This document shows positions 1-9,344 of a DNA stretch of 64,000 nucleotides, piece by piece. A program made the translations under genes and the position numbers. Each line of letters starts with the position of its first letter. Position 1 is the stretch's first letter. The notes beneath the pieces were generated by a model. That model was not told the DNA's origin, did no database searches, and worked only from the letters and a program-made list of their open reading frames with translations. The stretch is from Flavobacterium lindanitolerans (GTDB lineage: Bacteria; Bacteroidota; Bacteroidia; Flavobacteriales; Flavobacteriaceae). Where the stretch lies: NCBI RefSeq assembly GCF_002846575.1, contig NZ_PJND01000007.1:1860001-1924000 (forward strand), in the 5' to 3' direction.

Positions 1-801
1 AAATTGTATAAAGAACTTTCAAATCTGGGATTCGGTTTTATTGAAATTGGAACGCTTACGCCAAAAGGACAGGAAGGAAACCCTAAAAAACGTCTTTTCC
101 GACTTAAAGAAGATTCGGCAATTATCAATAGGATGGGTTTTAACAACGGAGGTGTTTTTGAAGCCGTGGAACGATTGAAAAAAAATAACGGTGTTCTGAT
201 AGGAGGAAACATTGGAAAGAACAAACTGACTCCAAACGAAGATGCGGTTTCAGATTATGAAATCTGCTTTGATGCTTTGTATGATTACGTTGATTATTTT
301 GTCGTGAATGTAAGTTCGCCTAATACGCCAAACCTGCGTGCCTTGCAGGATAAAGAACCGTTGACCCAATTGTTGCAGACGTTGCAACAAAAAAATACGA
401 CAAAGCCAAAACAAAAACCAATTCTGCTGAAAATAGCTCCGGATTTGACAGACGAACAGCTTTTGGATATTGTAGATATTGTAAATGACACCAAGATTGC
501 AGGAGTAATTGCTACCAATACTACTATTTCACGTGAAGGTCTTATATCCGAAAACCAGAAAGAAACAGGTGGTTTGTCAGGCAAGCCGTTGACAAAACGT
601 TCTACAGAAGTTATCCGTTTCCTGTCTGAAAAAAGCAATAAATCGTTTCCTATTATTGGAGTAGGAGGTATTCATTCTGCAGAAGATGCTTTGGAGAAAT
701 TGGAAGCCGGTGCCAGTCTGGTACAATTGTATACCGGATTTATTTATGAAGGCCCGGCATTAATCAAAAAAATCAATAAAAAAATACTCAGTAAAAAGTA
801 A
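1..801 (+). CDS. pyrD: Dihydroorotate dehydrogenase (quinone), class 2, 5'-truncated by window edge
   Basis: Oxidises dihydroorotate to orotate with FMN, passing electrons to quinone, the fourth step of UMP synthesis. Roughly the last 266 residues are present, against about 340-345 for class 2 enzymes, so the N-terminal membrane-association segment and start lie upstream; the reading frame is open from base 1. Visible hallmarks are the catalytic-loop motif [11 protein letters not shown] (serine as base, typical of class 2; class 1 uses cysteine), [16 protein letters not shown] and the FMN-phosphate segment [20 protein letters not shown] followed by [12 protein letters not shown]. Not linked to other pyr genes here; a dihydroorotase-like gene lies 58 kb away. 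Class assignment is confident. Confidence 0.93.
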   Translation, partial: KLYKELSNLGFGFIEIGTLTPKGQEGNPKKRLFRLKEDSAIINRMGFNNGGVFEAVERLKKNNGVLIGGNIGKNKLTPNEDAVSDYEICFDALYDYVDYFVVNVSSPNTPNLRALQDKEPLTQLLQTLQQKNTTKPKQKPILLKIAPDLTDEQLLDIVDIVNDTKIAGVIATNTTISREGLISENQKETGGLSGKPLTKRSTEVIRFLSEKSNKSFPIIGVGGIHSAEDALEKLEAGASLVQLYTGFIYEGPALIKKINKKILSKK

Positions 802-866
802 GATTATTCCATAATCTGTTAGCATAAAATTAGGAAAAAACGATTTCGTAAAATAGAATTCTTTCC

Positions 867-874
867 TATCTTTG
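867..874 (+). promoter_or_regulatory. Candidate -7 box (TATCTTTG) for the HMG-CoA lyase-like gene
   Basis: TATCTTTG matches the Bacteroidota -7 consensus TAnnTTTG and lies 7 nt before the ATG at 882. If used, the transcript would be leaderless or nearly so. No clear TTG at -33 was found, so this is tentative. Confidence 0.35.
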
Positions 875-881
875 GATTTCT

Positions 882-1745
882 ATGGAACAAGTTAAAATTA
901 TAGAATGTCCGAGGGATGCAATGCAAGGAATTAAGGCATTTATCCCTACAGAAAAAAAAGTGGACTATATCCAATCCTTATTGCGTGTTGGTTTTGATAC
1001 CATAGATTTTGGAAGTTTTGTTTCTCCTAAAGCCATTCCTCAAATGGCTGATACCGCAGAGGTTTTGTCAAAGCTTGACCTTTCGCAAACCAACAGCAAA
1101 CTTTTGGCTATTATTGCCAATACGCAAGGAGCCGAAATGGCATCAAAACATAAGGAGATACAATATTTAGGCTATCCGTTTTCTATATCAGAGAATTTCC
1201 AGATGCGTAATACACATAAAACTATTGCGGAATCGCTGGTGACTTTGCAGGAAATTCTGGATATCGCCAACGCTACAGATAAAGAAGTGGTTGCCTATCT
1301 TTCTATGGGATTTGGAAATCCGTATGGCGACCCATGGAATGTGGAAATTGTAGGCGAATGGACAGAAAAATTATCCAATATGGGCGTTAAGATTCTTTCG
1401 CTTTCAGATACTGTTGGTTCTTCAACTCCTGAAGTAATCGATTATCTTTTCTCTAATCTGATTCCAAAATACAGGCATATTGAATTTGGAGCCCATCTTC
1501 ATACAACGCCGGACAAATGGTTTGAAAAAGTAGATGCAGCTTATAAATCAGGATGCCGAAGATTTGACGGTGCCATACAAGGTTTTGGCGGTTGTCCTAT
1601 GGCAAAAGATGATTTGACAGGCAATATGCCAACAGAAAAAATGCTTTCTTATTTTACGGCAGAAAAGGTGGCCACACACACTAGCCCGATGAGTTTTGAA
1701 AGCGCTTATAATGAGGCTACAAAGATTTTTACCGTATATCATTAA
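882..1745 (+). CDS. Hydroxymethylglutaryl-CoA lyase-like protein
   Basis: Belongs to the HMGL/DRE-TIM metallolyase family, which cleaves HMG-CoA to acetyl-CoA and acetoacetate in leucine and ketone-body metabolism. At 287 residues it is close to bacterial HMG-CoA lyases (about 300). The substrate/metal segment IECPRDAMQG near the N-terminus corresponds to the VGPRDGLQ motif of the family, with Arg-Asp retained; GAHLHT (about residue 205) carries the two metal-binding His, and GFGGCPMAKDDLTGNMPTE (about residues 236-254) carries the active-site Cys loop. It stands alone between pyrD and a sensor kinase, so no leucine-catabolism operon supports the substrate; a related aldol-type lyase is possible. 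Confidence 0.85.
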   Translation: MEQVKIIECPRDAMQGIKAFIPTEKKVDYIQSLLRVGFDTIDFGSFVSPKAIPQMADTAEVLSKLDLSQTNSKLLAIIANTQGAEMASKHKEIQYLGYPFSISENFQMRNTHKTIAESLVTLQEILDIANATDKEVVAYLSMGFGNPYGDPWNVEIVGEWTEKLSNMGVKILSLSDTVGSSTPEVIDYLFSNLIPKYRHIEFGAHLHTTPDKWFEKVDAAYKSGCRRFDGAIQGFGGCPMAKDDLTGNMPTEKMLSYFTAEKVATHTSPMSFESAYNEATKIFTVYH

Positions 1746-1801
1746 ATTACGGCTCGAAATTTGATACCTTTATAGCGAGGAATTTTCAAACTTAGAAATA
1801 G

Positions 1802-3694
1802 TTGCCCAGAACCGTTATAAGCTTTCTTATCGTATTCATTTTTCTGGTTTTACCCCAAACCAAAAGCTATTCTTTTAACCTGCAGAAAGATTCTGTTTCT
1901 TATTATTTAGCCGAATCAAAAAAAATTGTATACAGTGATTTTAAAGTTGCAGAAAAACTGCTTAAAAAAGCAGAAACTGTTGCTAAAAAATCAAATGACC
2001 CTATATTGTTGGCAGATGTGGCCCATAATTATGGCGCCAGCTATTATATGGTAGGTTCCTATGATGTCGCCCTAAAAAAGTTTATGGAGGCTCTTCTGCT
2101 GTATGAAGAGAACAATCATACGTTGGGAATTGCCAAATGTCTGATAGGACAAGGACTGATTCAGCAGGGAATTGGCAGAAACGAGGAAGCTATTAAGCTG
2201 TTTAGAGACGCCAATATCCTTATCAGCGATTTAAAAGATGCTGTATTGGAGAGCAAAGTGTACTTTAATATAGGAATATCCCAGATTGAGTTGAAAGATT
2301 ATGAAAGTTCCTATAAGAATTTCCATAAAGCGATGAAACTGGCTGTCAGAAATAAGGATGCAAATATGGAGCATCTTGTTTTTAACAGGCTGGGGAATAT
2401 CCATTATTTGAAGAATGATTTAGATTCTTCCGTATACTACTATCAAAAAGTAATAACCGATTCTTATCAACCTAATGAATGGGAAAAGTCATTTGCTCTT
2501 ACGGGGCTTTCGGAAGTTTATATTAAGGAAGGGAATTACAAAAAAGCACAGGAATACGGATTAAAAGGTTTTGAAGCCGCAAAAATAGTACAGGCCAAAT
2601 GGGATATTGCCCGGGCAGCTGAAATTTTGTCGATTGCCTACAAAAGTGAAAATAACTATGAGATGGCTTTCAAATATCTGGCTATCTGTAAATCATATAA
2701 CGATTCGTTATTCAACGATACGAAGCTGAAAGAGATTAATCTGCTGCAATTAAAAAGAAAAGAAGCCGAAAACGAAAAGCTGATAGCAAAAAACGAAGCG
2801 GCACAGCACAAGCTGAAAAATACGCGATTGTTTTCTGTTTCTGTAATATTATTTATGCTTTATCTCCTGACAATCATATACCAGTATACCAAAAACAGTA
2901 AGATTAAAGAAAAGCTGTACAACGAATTGGAGATTAAGAACCGCGATATTGAAAACCAAAAAGTACTTATAACGGCGCAAAACCATAATTTGAGTGAATT
3001 GAACCAGACAAAAAACAGGCTGTTTTCGATATTGTCTCATGATTTAAGGTCGCCAATTGCTTCAATCCAACAGGTTTTAGGATTATTGAAAGAAGGAGAA
3101 ATCAGCAATGAAGAACTAAAGGTTTTGGCTGAACACCTCATTACTCAGGTAGACAGTACTTCTATTATGCTCAATACTATTTTGCATTGGTCAATGACAC
3201 AGCTTGACGGTGCAAAGATTAATAAAGAAAACATTGATCTGGAAAGTGCCGTTAGGGATTCGATTGCCGCTTTGGAATTAACGGCAAAAGCAAAAGAAAT
3301 TAATATTGTCCATATCAATTCGCATGAAGATGTTATTATAGATGCAGATAAAGGGCATGTTCATATCATACTCAATAACCTCATATCCAACGCGATTAAG
3401 TTTACGCCGCTGGCAGGAACGATTGAAATCAGATATTCTGAGGATGATATTTTCCATAATGTACATATAACCGATTCCGGAGCGGGAATTTCTCAGGTCA
3501 AGATTGAAGAAATCCTGAATTTTGATAAAAGGATGGTATCTGAAAAAGGAACCGGATTTGAGGAAGGTACAGGTCTTGGATTGCTTCTCGTAAAGCAGTT
3601 CCTATCAGACAATAATGGTAAACTGGATATTGTGTACCATCAAAATCAGGGAACAGAATTTATTGCCGCTTTGCCAAAAGCTAAAAATTTCTAA
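1802..3694 (+). CDS. TPR-repeat transmembrane sensor histidine kinase (orphan)
   Basis: 630 residues. A signal-peptide-like N-terminus (ISFLIVFIFLVLP) is followed by tetratricopeptide repeats (about 35-320), presumably periplasmic, a transmembrane helix (about 345-362, SVILFMLYLLTIIYQY), a coiled coil, and a kinase core. The core shows H-box SILSHDLRSPIAS (phospho-accepting His near 413), N-box ILNNLISNAIKFTP (about 523-536), DSGAGI and GTGLGLLLVKQF. No receiver domain is fused and no response regulator is adjacent, so it is an orphan kinase. The start is TTG: an in-frame TAG sits immediately upstream and the signal peptide requires this codon. The layout resembles the TPR/HATPase kinases common in Bacteroidota; ligand and partner are unknown. 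Confidence 0.88.
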   Translation: MPRTVISFLIVFIFLVLPQTKSYSFNLQKDSVSYYLAESKKIVYSDFKVAEKLLKKAETVAKKSNDPILLADVAHNYGASYYMVGSYDVALKKFMEALLLYEENNHTLGIAKCLIGQGLIQQGIGRNEEAIKLFRDANILISDLKDAVLESKVYFNIGISQIELKDYESSYKNFHKAMKLAVRNKDANMEHLVFNRLGNIHYLKNDLDSSVYYYQKVITDSYQPNEWEKSFALTGLSEVYIKEGNYKKAQEYGLKGFEAAKIVQAKWDIARAAEILSIAYKSENNYEMAFKYLAICKSYNDSLFNDTKLKEINLLQLKRKEAENEKLIAKNEAAQHKLKNTRLFSVSVILFMLYLLTIIYQYTKNSKIKEKLYNELEIKNRDIENQKVLITAQNHNLSELNQTKNRLFSILSHDLRSPIASIQQVLGLLKEGEISNEELKVLAEHLITQVDSTSIMLNTILHWSMTQLDGAKINKENIDLESAVRDSIAALELTAKAKEINIVHINSHEDVIIDADKGHVHIILNNLISNAIKFTPLAGTIEIRYSEDDIFHNVHITDSGAGISQVKIEEILNFDKRMVSEKGTGFEEGTGLGLLLVKQFLSDNNGKLDIVYHQNQGTEFIAALPKAKNF

Positions 3695-3731
3695 ATAAAT
3701 ATTGAGATTTCCTTTTCTCCTGAAAATTAAC

Positions 3732-3739
3732 TATATTTG
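3732..3739 (+). promoter_or_regulatory. -7 box (TATATTTG) of guaB promoter
   Basis: TATATTTG followed by CACGCA lies 27 nt upstream of the guaB ATG and fits TAnnTTTG. The same TTTGCACGCA string follows the -7 box of the oxoamine synthase gene near 37391. No good -33 TTG was identified. Confidence 0.55.
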
Positions 3740-3766
3740 CACGCAATTTAACTACAAATTGCAACA

Positions 3767-5239
3767 ATGAAAGCACACTCAACTAAAGTTATTGGAGAAG
3801 GTCTTACCTACGATGATGTCCTCCTGATTCCTAATTATTCTGAAGTTTTACCCCGGGAAGTAAGCATTCAATCTAAATTTTCACGCAATATCACATTAAA
3901 CGTTCCTATTGTTTCCGCAGCAATGGATACGGTTACAGAAAGCGCTATGGCAATTGCAATGGCTCAGGAAGGCGGTATTGGCGTACTGCATAAAAATATG
4001 ACAATCGACCAGCAGGCTGCTGAGGTAAGAAAAGTAAAAAGAGCCGAGTCAGGAATGATTATCGACCCGGTCACTTTACCTCTGACAGCAACAGTTGGTG
4101 ATGCAAAACAGGTAATGAGAGAATACAGCATTGGAGGAATTCCTGTTGTAGATGAAAACCAGATACTGAAAGGAATCGTTACCAATCGCGACCTGCGTTT
4201 CGAAAAAAATAATTCCCGTTCTATTTTAGAGGTAATGACAACCGAAAAACTGGTTACGGCCGGTGAAGGAACGACGTTGGAGGTTGCAGAAGGAATATTG
4301 CAAAAAAATAAAATTGAAAAACTTCCGGTTGTTAATGCTGATTATAAGTTGGTGGGTCTTATTACTTTTAGGGACATTACCAAATTGACACAAAAACCAA
4401 TCGCTAATAAAGACCGGTTTGGCCGTCTGAGAGTGGCAGCAGCTATTGGTGTTACAGCAGATGCGGTACAAAGAGCGGGTGCTTTAGTAGCTGCCGGAGT
4501 TGATGCGGTTATTATCGATACGGCTCACGGACATACAAAAGGTGTGGTGGGAGTTTTGAAAGAGGTAAAGAAGAATTTTCCTGACCTGGATGTGGTTGTT
4601 GGTAATATTGCTACGCCGGAAGCTGCAAAATATTTAGTAGAAAATGGAGCGGATGGAATAAAAGTAGGAATTGGCCCAGGTTCTATCTGCACAACCCGTG
4701 TGGTAGCAGGTGTTGGATTTCCTCAGTTTTCTGCTGTATTGGAAGTTGCGGCAGCTGTTAAAGGTTCCGGAATTCCGGTAATTGCCGATGGAGGTATCCG
4801 CTATACGGGAGATATCCCAAAAGCCATTGCAGCCGGTGCTGATTGTGTAATGTTAGGTTCGCTTTTAGCAGGAACTAAAGAATCTCCGGGTGAAACCATC
4901 ATTTTTGAAGGAAGAAAATTCAAATCGTATAGAGGAATGGGGTCGGTTGAAGCGATGCAGGAAGGTTCTAAAGACCGTTATTTCCAGGATGTGGAAGACG
5001 ATATCAAAAAGCTTGTTCCGGAAGGAATTGTTGGACGTGTTCCATATAAAGGTGAATTGTTGGAAAGTATGCTTCAGTTTGTGGGCGGACTTAGAGCAGG
5101 AATGGGCTATTGTGGTTCAAAAGACATTCAAACTCTACAGGAAACAGGCCGTTTCGTAAGAATTACTGCCAGCGGTATTGGTGAAAGCCATCCGCATAAT
5201 GTGACCATTACAAAAGAAGCGCCAAATTATTCAAGATAA
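3767..5239 (+). CDS. guaB: Inosine-5'-monophosphate dehydrogenase
   Basis: Converts IMP to XMP with NAD+, the committed step of GMP synthesis, in the cytosol. Its 490 residues match the usual 485-490. Visible are the N-terminal [19 protein letters not shown], a CBS-domain pair inserted at about residues 95-205, the catalytic loop [11 protein letters not shown] (Cys near 304), the [18 protein letters not shown] phosphate-binding region and the flap region [15 protein letters not shown] at 3767 is 28 nt after a good -7 box. It is monocistronic, followed by a hairpin terminator shared with the convergent antiporter gene. Confidence 0.98.
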   Translation: MKAHSTKVIGEGLTYDDVLLIPNYSEVLPREVSIQSKFSRNITLNVPIVSAAMDTVTESAMAIAMAQEGGIGVLHKNMTIDQQAAEVRKVKRAESGMIIDPVTLPLTATVGDAKQVMREYSIGGIPVVDENQILKGIVTNRDLRFEKNNSRSILEVMTTEKLVTAGEGTTLEVAEGILQKNKIEKLPVVNADYKLVGLITFRDITKLTQKPIANKDRFGRLRVAAAIGVTADAVQRAGALVAAGVDAVIIDTAHGHTKGVVGVLKEVKKNFPDLDVVVGNIATPEAAKYLVENGADGIKVGIGPGSICTTRVVAGVGFPQFSAVLEVAAAVKGSGIPVIADGGIRYTGDIPKAIAAGADCVMLGSLLAGTKESPGETIIFEGRKFKSYRGMGSVEAMQEGSKDRYFQDVEDDIKKLVPEGIVGRVPYKGELLESMLQFVGGLRAGMGYCGSKDIQTLQETGRFVRITASGIGESHPHNVTITKEAPNYSR

Positions 5240-5258
5240 TTTTTCATAATGCTATATA

Positions 5259-5294
5259 AAAAACCGGGGTTCATTTTGTTCTCCGGTTTTTTAT
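5259..5294. terminator. Bidirectional hairpin terminator between guaB and antiporter gene
   Basis: AAACCGG (5261-5267) pairs with CCGGTTT (5283-5289), with an A-run before and a T-run after, so it can end transcription from both convergent genes. Confidence 0.75.
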
Positions 5295-5298
5295 TAGG

Positions 5299-7167
5299 CT
5301 AAGTGTCTTTTTTCAGGTTTTCGCTATCCCATGCATGGTCATCAGGCCCCATTGGATTGAGCAGGTCGCTTTTGAAAAGCTGTTCCTGCATTTCTATTTC
5401 TTCCATAGCCGAAATCATAAAAGCCTTTTTGTCATGGCGTTTTTTGGCCAGCCTGAAAATTGCATCTTCATCATATTTGATAAACCTTTGCCCTTGCCGC
5501 GTTGCGGAATAACGACGGTGTCCCAGATAAACTAAGGCATCTATGCCCAGGTGTACGGCACTATAAAGATTTTCGCGGTAAATATTTTCAATTCCCATAT
5601 CAATAATTTCGAAAGCATCATTCCTGTTTCGGGCCCTTGCCAGAATTTTTAAATGCGGGAAATGTTTTTTAAGCATTTCAATTACGATGAGGTTTACGGT
5701 TGGGTTGTCAATGGCTGCAATAAAAAGTTCCGCATTTTCACAACCAGCAGCTTTGAGCAGTTCCAGTCGGGTAGCATCGCCATAATATACCTTAAAACCC
5801 ATTTTTCGAAGCGAATCAACACGGTCAGAATCGAGGTCGAGAATGGTTGCCGGAATCTTATTGGTTTTTAAAAGACGACCTATTGTACTTCCAAAATTTC
5901 CAAAACCGGCAATAATCACCTTGTTATTTTCATTGATTTCATCATAGGTGTTGGATTCTTTTTCTTTTACGCCAAAATAGGGGTCAATTAATCTTTCATT
6001 TATCAGCAAAAGGAACGGTGTAGCAATCATACTGATGGCAATAATAGCCATAATCTGGTTTGCGAGCATATTCGGGATGATATTCAACTGCATGGAAAAG
6101 CTCATGATTACGAACCCGAATTCTCCTGCCTGACTCAAGCCAATCGAAAAGATAAAGTTCTGGTCGATTTTTTTATTGTATAGTTTTCCGATTCCTAAAA
6201 AGACAAAGAATTTTATCATAGTCAGTATAAACCCGAAAATCAGGATAAAAGCCGGATTGTCAATAATCAACCTGAAATTTATGGAAGCGCCAACGCCAAT
6301 AAAAAACAATCCTAAAAACAATCCTTTAAAAGGAGCAATATCGCCTTCCAGTTCATGACGGAATTCAGAATTGGCCAAAACGACTCCCGCCATAAAAGCA
6401 CCTAAAGCAGGGCTTAGCCCGACAATTTGCATCAGGTAGGAAACGCCCAATACAAGGAGTAAGGCCGAAGCAGTGAATAGTTCCTGCAGCCTGGTTTTAG
6501 CAATAATATGGAGCAAAGGCACAATAATATATTTTCCACCAAAATAAATGGTCGCAATAACTCCTGTTACAATTAAAGTCTGTAACCAGCCGTCCAGATT
6601 TGAAATCAGGGAATGATGCAGGTCTTCTTCAGGAATTATGTGGGAACTGGAAGCCAGTAAAGGAATGAGAGCAAGTATAGGAATAACAGCTATATCCTGA
6701 AAGAGCAAAACAGCAAAGGAAGAGCGTCCAACCGATGTCTGTAGCATTCCTTTTTCTTTAAGTGTCTGTAATACGATAGCGGTTGAAGACAGCGATAATG
6801 CGAGTGAAATAGTTAATGCCGTCTGCCAGCTCCAGTCAAAAATAATGGAAGAACAGGTAAAAAGTACCAAAGAGGTAAGACCCACCTGAAGCGATCCCAT
6901 GCCTAAGATGAAGCGCCTCATTTTCCAGAATTTGTAGGGGTCTAATTCCAATCCGATTAAAAAAAGCATCATGACTACGCCAAATTCTGCAAAATGCATC
7001 AGGTCTTGTCCTTCAGAACCTATAAAGCCCATGACGAATGGACCAATAATTATTCCAGAAAACAGATAGCCCAGAATTGAACTCAATCCAATTTTTTTAG
7101 CTATTGGGACGCAGATTACGGCTGCTGCCAGATAGATTATTGCCTGAAGAAAAAAACTATTTTCCAT
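5299..7167 (-). CDS. CPA2-family monovalent cation:proton antiporter with TrkA-N domain (KefB/KefC type)
   Basis: 622 residues: an N-terminal Na+/H+-exchanger domain of about a dozen membrane helices (about 1-385) and a cytosolic RCK/TrkA-N domain starting with KVIIAGFGNFGSTIGRLL (GxGxxG nucleotide-binding fold, about 415-530). Family members are glutathione-gated K+ efflux systems or K+(Na+)/H+ antiporters of the inner membrane, protecting against electrophiles and alkaline stress. The gene immediately upstream encodes a KefF-like flavoprotein with a 1-base gap, which is the arrangement of ancillary subunit plus channel in enterobacterial Kef systems. That supports a Kef-type role, though glutathione gating is not proven and many Bacteroidota lack glutathione. 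Confidence 0.9.
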   Translation of the reverse strand: MENSFFLQAIIYLAAAVICVPIAKKIGLSSILGYLFSGIIIGPFVMGFIGSEGQDLMHFAEFGVVMMLFLIGLELDPYKFWKMRRFILGMGSLQVGLTSLVLFTCSSIIFDWSWQTALTISLALSLSSTAIVLQTLKEKGMLQTSVGRSSFAVLLFQDIAVIPILALIPLLASSSHIIPEEDLHHSLISNLDGWLQTLIVTGVIATIYFGGKYIIVPLLHIIAKTRLQELFTASALLLVLGVSYLMQIVGLSPALGAFMAGVVLANSEFRHELEGDIAPFKGLFLGLFFIGVGASINFRLIIDNPAFILIFGFILTMIKFFVFLGIGKLYNKKIDQNFIFSIGLSQAGEFGFVIMSFSMQLNIIPNMLANQIMAIIAISMIATPFLLLINERLIDPYFGVKEKESNTYDEINENNKVIIAGFGNFGSTIGRLLKTNKIPATILDLDSDRVDSLRKMGFKVYYGDATRLELLKAAGCENAELFIAAIDNPTVNLIVIEMLKKHFPHLKILARARNRNDAFEIIDMGIENIYRENLYSAVHLGIDALVYLGHRRYSATRQGQRFIKYDEDAIFRLAKKRHDKKAFMISAMEEIEMQEQLFKSDLLNPMGPDDHAWDSENLKKDT

Positions 7168-7168
7168 G

Positions 7169-7774
7169 TCAAATGTTTTTAGATTGCATCCAATCGTTCA
7201 TATAAGGAAACTCCTGTATCTTTCGAATATCAACTTCGTTATTTGTTAAATACATAAGCAGTTGTGCATAGGAGGCTGCTTTTTCGTGGCAGGTCTGTTC
7301 GTCCATTTTATGGGTGCCGTGAATTACAAATGGAGGTAAATATTCCATACGACATACTTTGGCGGTTTGGCTAAAAGGCCGCAACAGTTCTGGTATTGTA
7401 AACAGATGTAATCCTTCTGCCGAATAGTTTTCCGCATTGGCACCTGTGGTTATGGCTTGGAAAATAACTTTGTCCTGTAATGCCAATCCATACTTTCCAT
7501 AGGCCCAGCCATATTCCAAAACCATATCTATCCATTGTTTTAATAAAGGCGGACAGCTATACCAATACATTGGGTGTTGCCAGATAATGATGTCGTGCTG
7601 TTTTAAGAGTTCCTGCTCGTGTTTTACATCAATATCAAATTCGGGATAGGTTTCGTATAAATCGTGAAAAGTGATGCTGTGTGAGTCGGGGATATGTTCC
7701 GTCAGGATTTTGTTCGCAAAAGATTTTTCGAATAGAGGGTGAGCAAACAATATTAGAATTTTGTTCTTCGACAT
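7169..7774 (-). CDS. NAD(P)H quinone oxidoreductase, KefF/KefG-like ancillary subunit
   Basis: 201-residue flavodoxin-fold protein. KILILFAHPLFEKSFANK is the N-terminal FMN-phosphate loop of the NQO1/MdaB/KefF group, and WQHPMYWYSCPPLLKQWIDM with GYGLAL-like KYGLALQDK are group signatures. In E. coli, KefF and KefG are soluble quinone reductases that bind and activate the KefC/KefB channels. Here the gene is cotranscribed with the antiporter (1 nt between stop and ATG), so the same partnership is inferred. Length is slightly above KefF (176 residues). Start ATG at 7774; the next in-frame Met would cut the FMN loop. Confidence 0.88.
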   Translation of the reverse strand: MSKNKILILFAHPLFEKSFANKILTEHIPDSHSITFHDLYETYPEFDIDVKHEQELLKQHDIIIWQHPMYWYSCPPLLKQWIDMVLEYGWAYGKYGLALQDKVIFQAITTGANAENYSAEGLHLFTIPELLRPFSQTAKVCRMEYLPPFVIHGTHKMDEQTCHEKAASYAQLLMYLTNNEVDIRKIQEFPYMNDWMQSKNI

Positions 7775-7785
7775 CGGATTTAGTT

Positions 7786-7816
7786 GACAGTTGGTAGTGG
7801 ATAGTGTATAGTTGGG
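7786..7816. repeat. Short copy of intergenic repeat family A (GGTAGTGGATAGTG type)
   Basis: Just upstream of the KefF-like start, the plus strand reads TTGACAGTTGGTAGTGGATA and continues with GTGTATAGTTGG, the same vocabulary as the arrays near 18925, 19163 and 45848. Orientation relative to the gene is opposite to those copies. Confidence 0.6.
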
Positions 7817-7861
7817 GTTGTATTTCAGTTATTTAAATGTCGGGAAAAAAAAGAAAATCAG

Positions 7862-7910
7862 CAAAAAAAAATCCCGGGCAGTATTGTATGATTTTGCCCG
7901 GGACTTTTTT
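7862..7910 (-). terminator. Intrinsic terminator of purB
   Basis: A perfect 9-bp stem, TCCCGGGCA (7872-7880) with TGCCCGGGA (7895-7903), is followed on the minus strand by an uninterrupted run of T (7863-7871). A T-run on the other side could serve the opposite direction too. Confidence 0.85.
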
Positions 7911-7932
7911 ATAGTGTTTGAATTTTGAAATT

Positions 7933-9279
7933 TTAGATTCCTAAGTAATTGCTTGGCGTAATTACCAGCAATTCTGCTTTCACGGCATCAGAAATATCCA
8001 GAGTTTTGATAAAATTATGGATGGATTCCTTATTCATTACTTCATTGGTTCTTGTAAGACCTTTTAAGGCTTCGTACGGATTTGGATAGCCCTCTCTTCG
8101 CAGGATGGTCTGGATAGCCTCGGCAACAACAGCCCAGTTTTTCTCCAAATCTTCTTCAAATTTAGCAGCGTTCAGTAACAGTTTGTTTAATCCTTTCAAG
8201 GTTGCTTCAAAACCGATAATCGTATGGCCCATAGGTACGCCTATGTTTCTCAATACTGTGCTATCCGTAAGGTCTCTCTGTAATCTTGATAAGGGTAGTT
8301 TGGCAGAAAGATGTTCAAAAATGGCATTTGCAATTCCAAGGTTTCCTTCCGAGTTTTCAAAATCAATAGGATTTACTTTGTGTGGCATGGCAGAAGAACC
8401 TACTTCACCGGCTTTGATTTTTTGCTTGAAGTAATCCATCGATACATAAGTCCAGATGTCTCTGTCAAGGTCAATCAGGATAGTGTTGATTCGTTTCAAT
8501 GCATCAAAAAAAGCAGCAAAATGGTCGTAATGCTCAATTTGCGTTGTTGGAAACGAATGCTGTAATCCTAACGTTCCTTCAACGAAATCTTTTCCAAACT
8601 GTTTCCAGTCAATTTGTCTGTAAGCCACATGATGGGCATTGAAATTTCCGGTTGCACCACCAAATTTGGCAGCAAAAGGAACATTAAAAAGAAGGCGCAT
8701 CTGTTCTTCCAGCCTTTCTACAAACACAGCTATTTCTTTGCCTAATCGGGTAGGAGAGGCCGGTTGTCCGTGAGTTCTGGCCAGCATTGGCACATCTGCC
8801 CATTCGGTACTTAATTCTTTAAGTTTGGCAGTCAGCTCAATCAGCGATTTCAGATATACTTCCTGGAAAGCTTCTTTGGTCGATAACGGGATTGCCGTAT
8901 TGTTAATGTCTTGAGAAGTCAATCCAAAATGGATAAACTCTTTATATTCGGATAGTCCGAGCTTGTCAAATGCTTCCTTTATAAAATATTCAACAGCCTT
9001 GACATCGTGGTTAGTCGTTTTTTCAATTTCCTTTATAGCTTTAGCATCATCAGCGCTAAAATTTTTGTAGATGTTTCTCAAACTGTCAAATAGCGATGCG
9101 TCAACAGTTTTTAGCTGTGGCAACGGAATCTGGCAAAGTGAAATGAAATATTCTATTTCAACAAGCACGCGATAGCGAATCAGTGCTTCTTCTGAAAAAT
9201 AGTGTGATAAGGAATACGTTTTGCTTCTATATCGCCCGTCAATTGGAGATATAGCGTTTAGTTCAGTTAGAGTTGTCAT
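7933..9279 (-). CDS. purB: Adenylosuccinate lyase
   Basis: Cleaves SAICAR and adenylosuccinate to release fumarate in purine synthesis; cytosolic homotetramer. 448 residues, the E. coli-like long form (about 456). The N-terminus LTELNAISPIDGRYRSKT is the typical substrate-binding start; FGLTSQDINNTA, ARTHGQPASPT and the fumarase-superfamily signature GSSAMPHKVNPIDFENSEGN are intact, the last including the catalytic Ser loop. Expressed alone from a promoter with a -7 box at 9299-9306 and ended by a strong hairpin. Confidence 0.98.
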   Translation of the reverse strand: MTTLTELNAISPIDGRYRSKTYSLSHYFSEEALIRYRVLVEIEYFISLCQIPLPQLKTVDASLFDSLRNIYKNFSADDAKAIKEIEKTTNHDVKAVEYFIKEAFDKLGLSEYKEFIHFGLTSQDINNTAIPLSTKEAFQEVYLKSLIELTAKLKELSTEWADVPMLARTHGQPASPTRLGKEIAVFVERLEEQMRLLFNVPFAAKFGGATGNFNAHHVAYRQIDWKQFGKDFVEGTLGLQHSFPTTQIEHYDHFAAFFDALKRINTILIDLDRDIWTYVSMDYFKQKIKAGEVGSSAMPHKVNPIDFENSEGNLGIANAIFEHLSAKLPLSRLQRDLTDSTVLRNIGVPMGHTIIGFEATLKGLNKLLLNAAKFEEDLEKNWAVVAEAIQTILRREGYPNPYEALKGLTRTNEVMNKESIHNFIKTLDISDAVKAELLVITPSNYLGI

Positions 9280-9298
9280 TTTGTGTTGTTATTAAGCG

Positions 9299-9306
9299 CA
9301 AATATA
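9299..9306 (-). promoter_or_regulatory. -7 box (TATATTTG) of purB promoter
   Basis: On the minus strand TATATTTG stands 19 nt before the purB ATG. A TTG lies 25 nt further upstream, longer than the usual 19-21 spacing, so the -33 element is uncertain. Confidence 0.5.
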
Positions 9307-9344
9307 CTTTATCTGTCTGAAGTATAAAAGTCAAAAGAATGATA

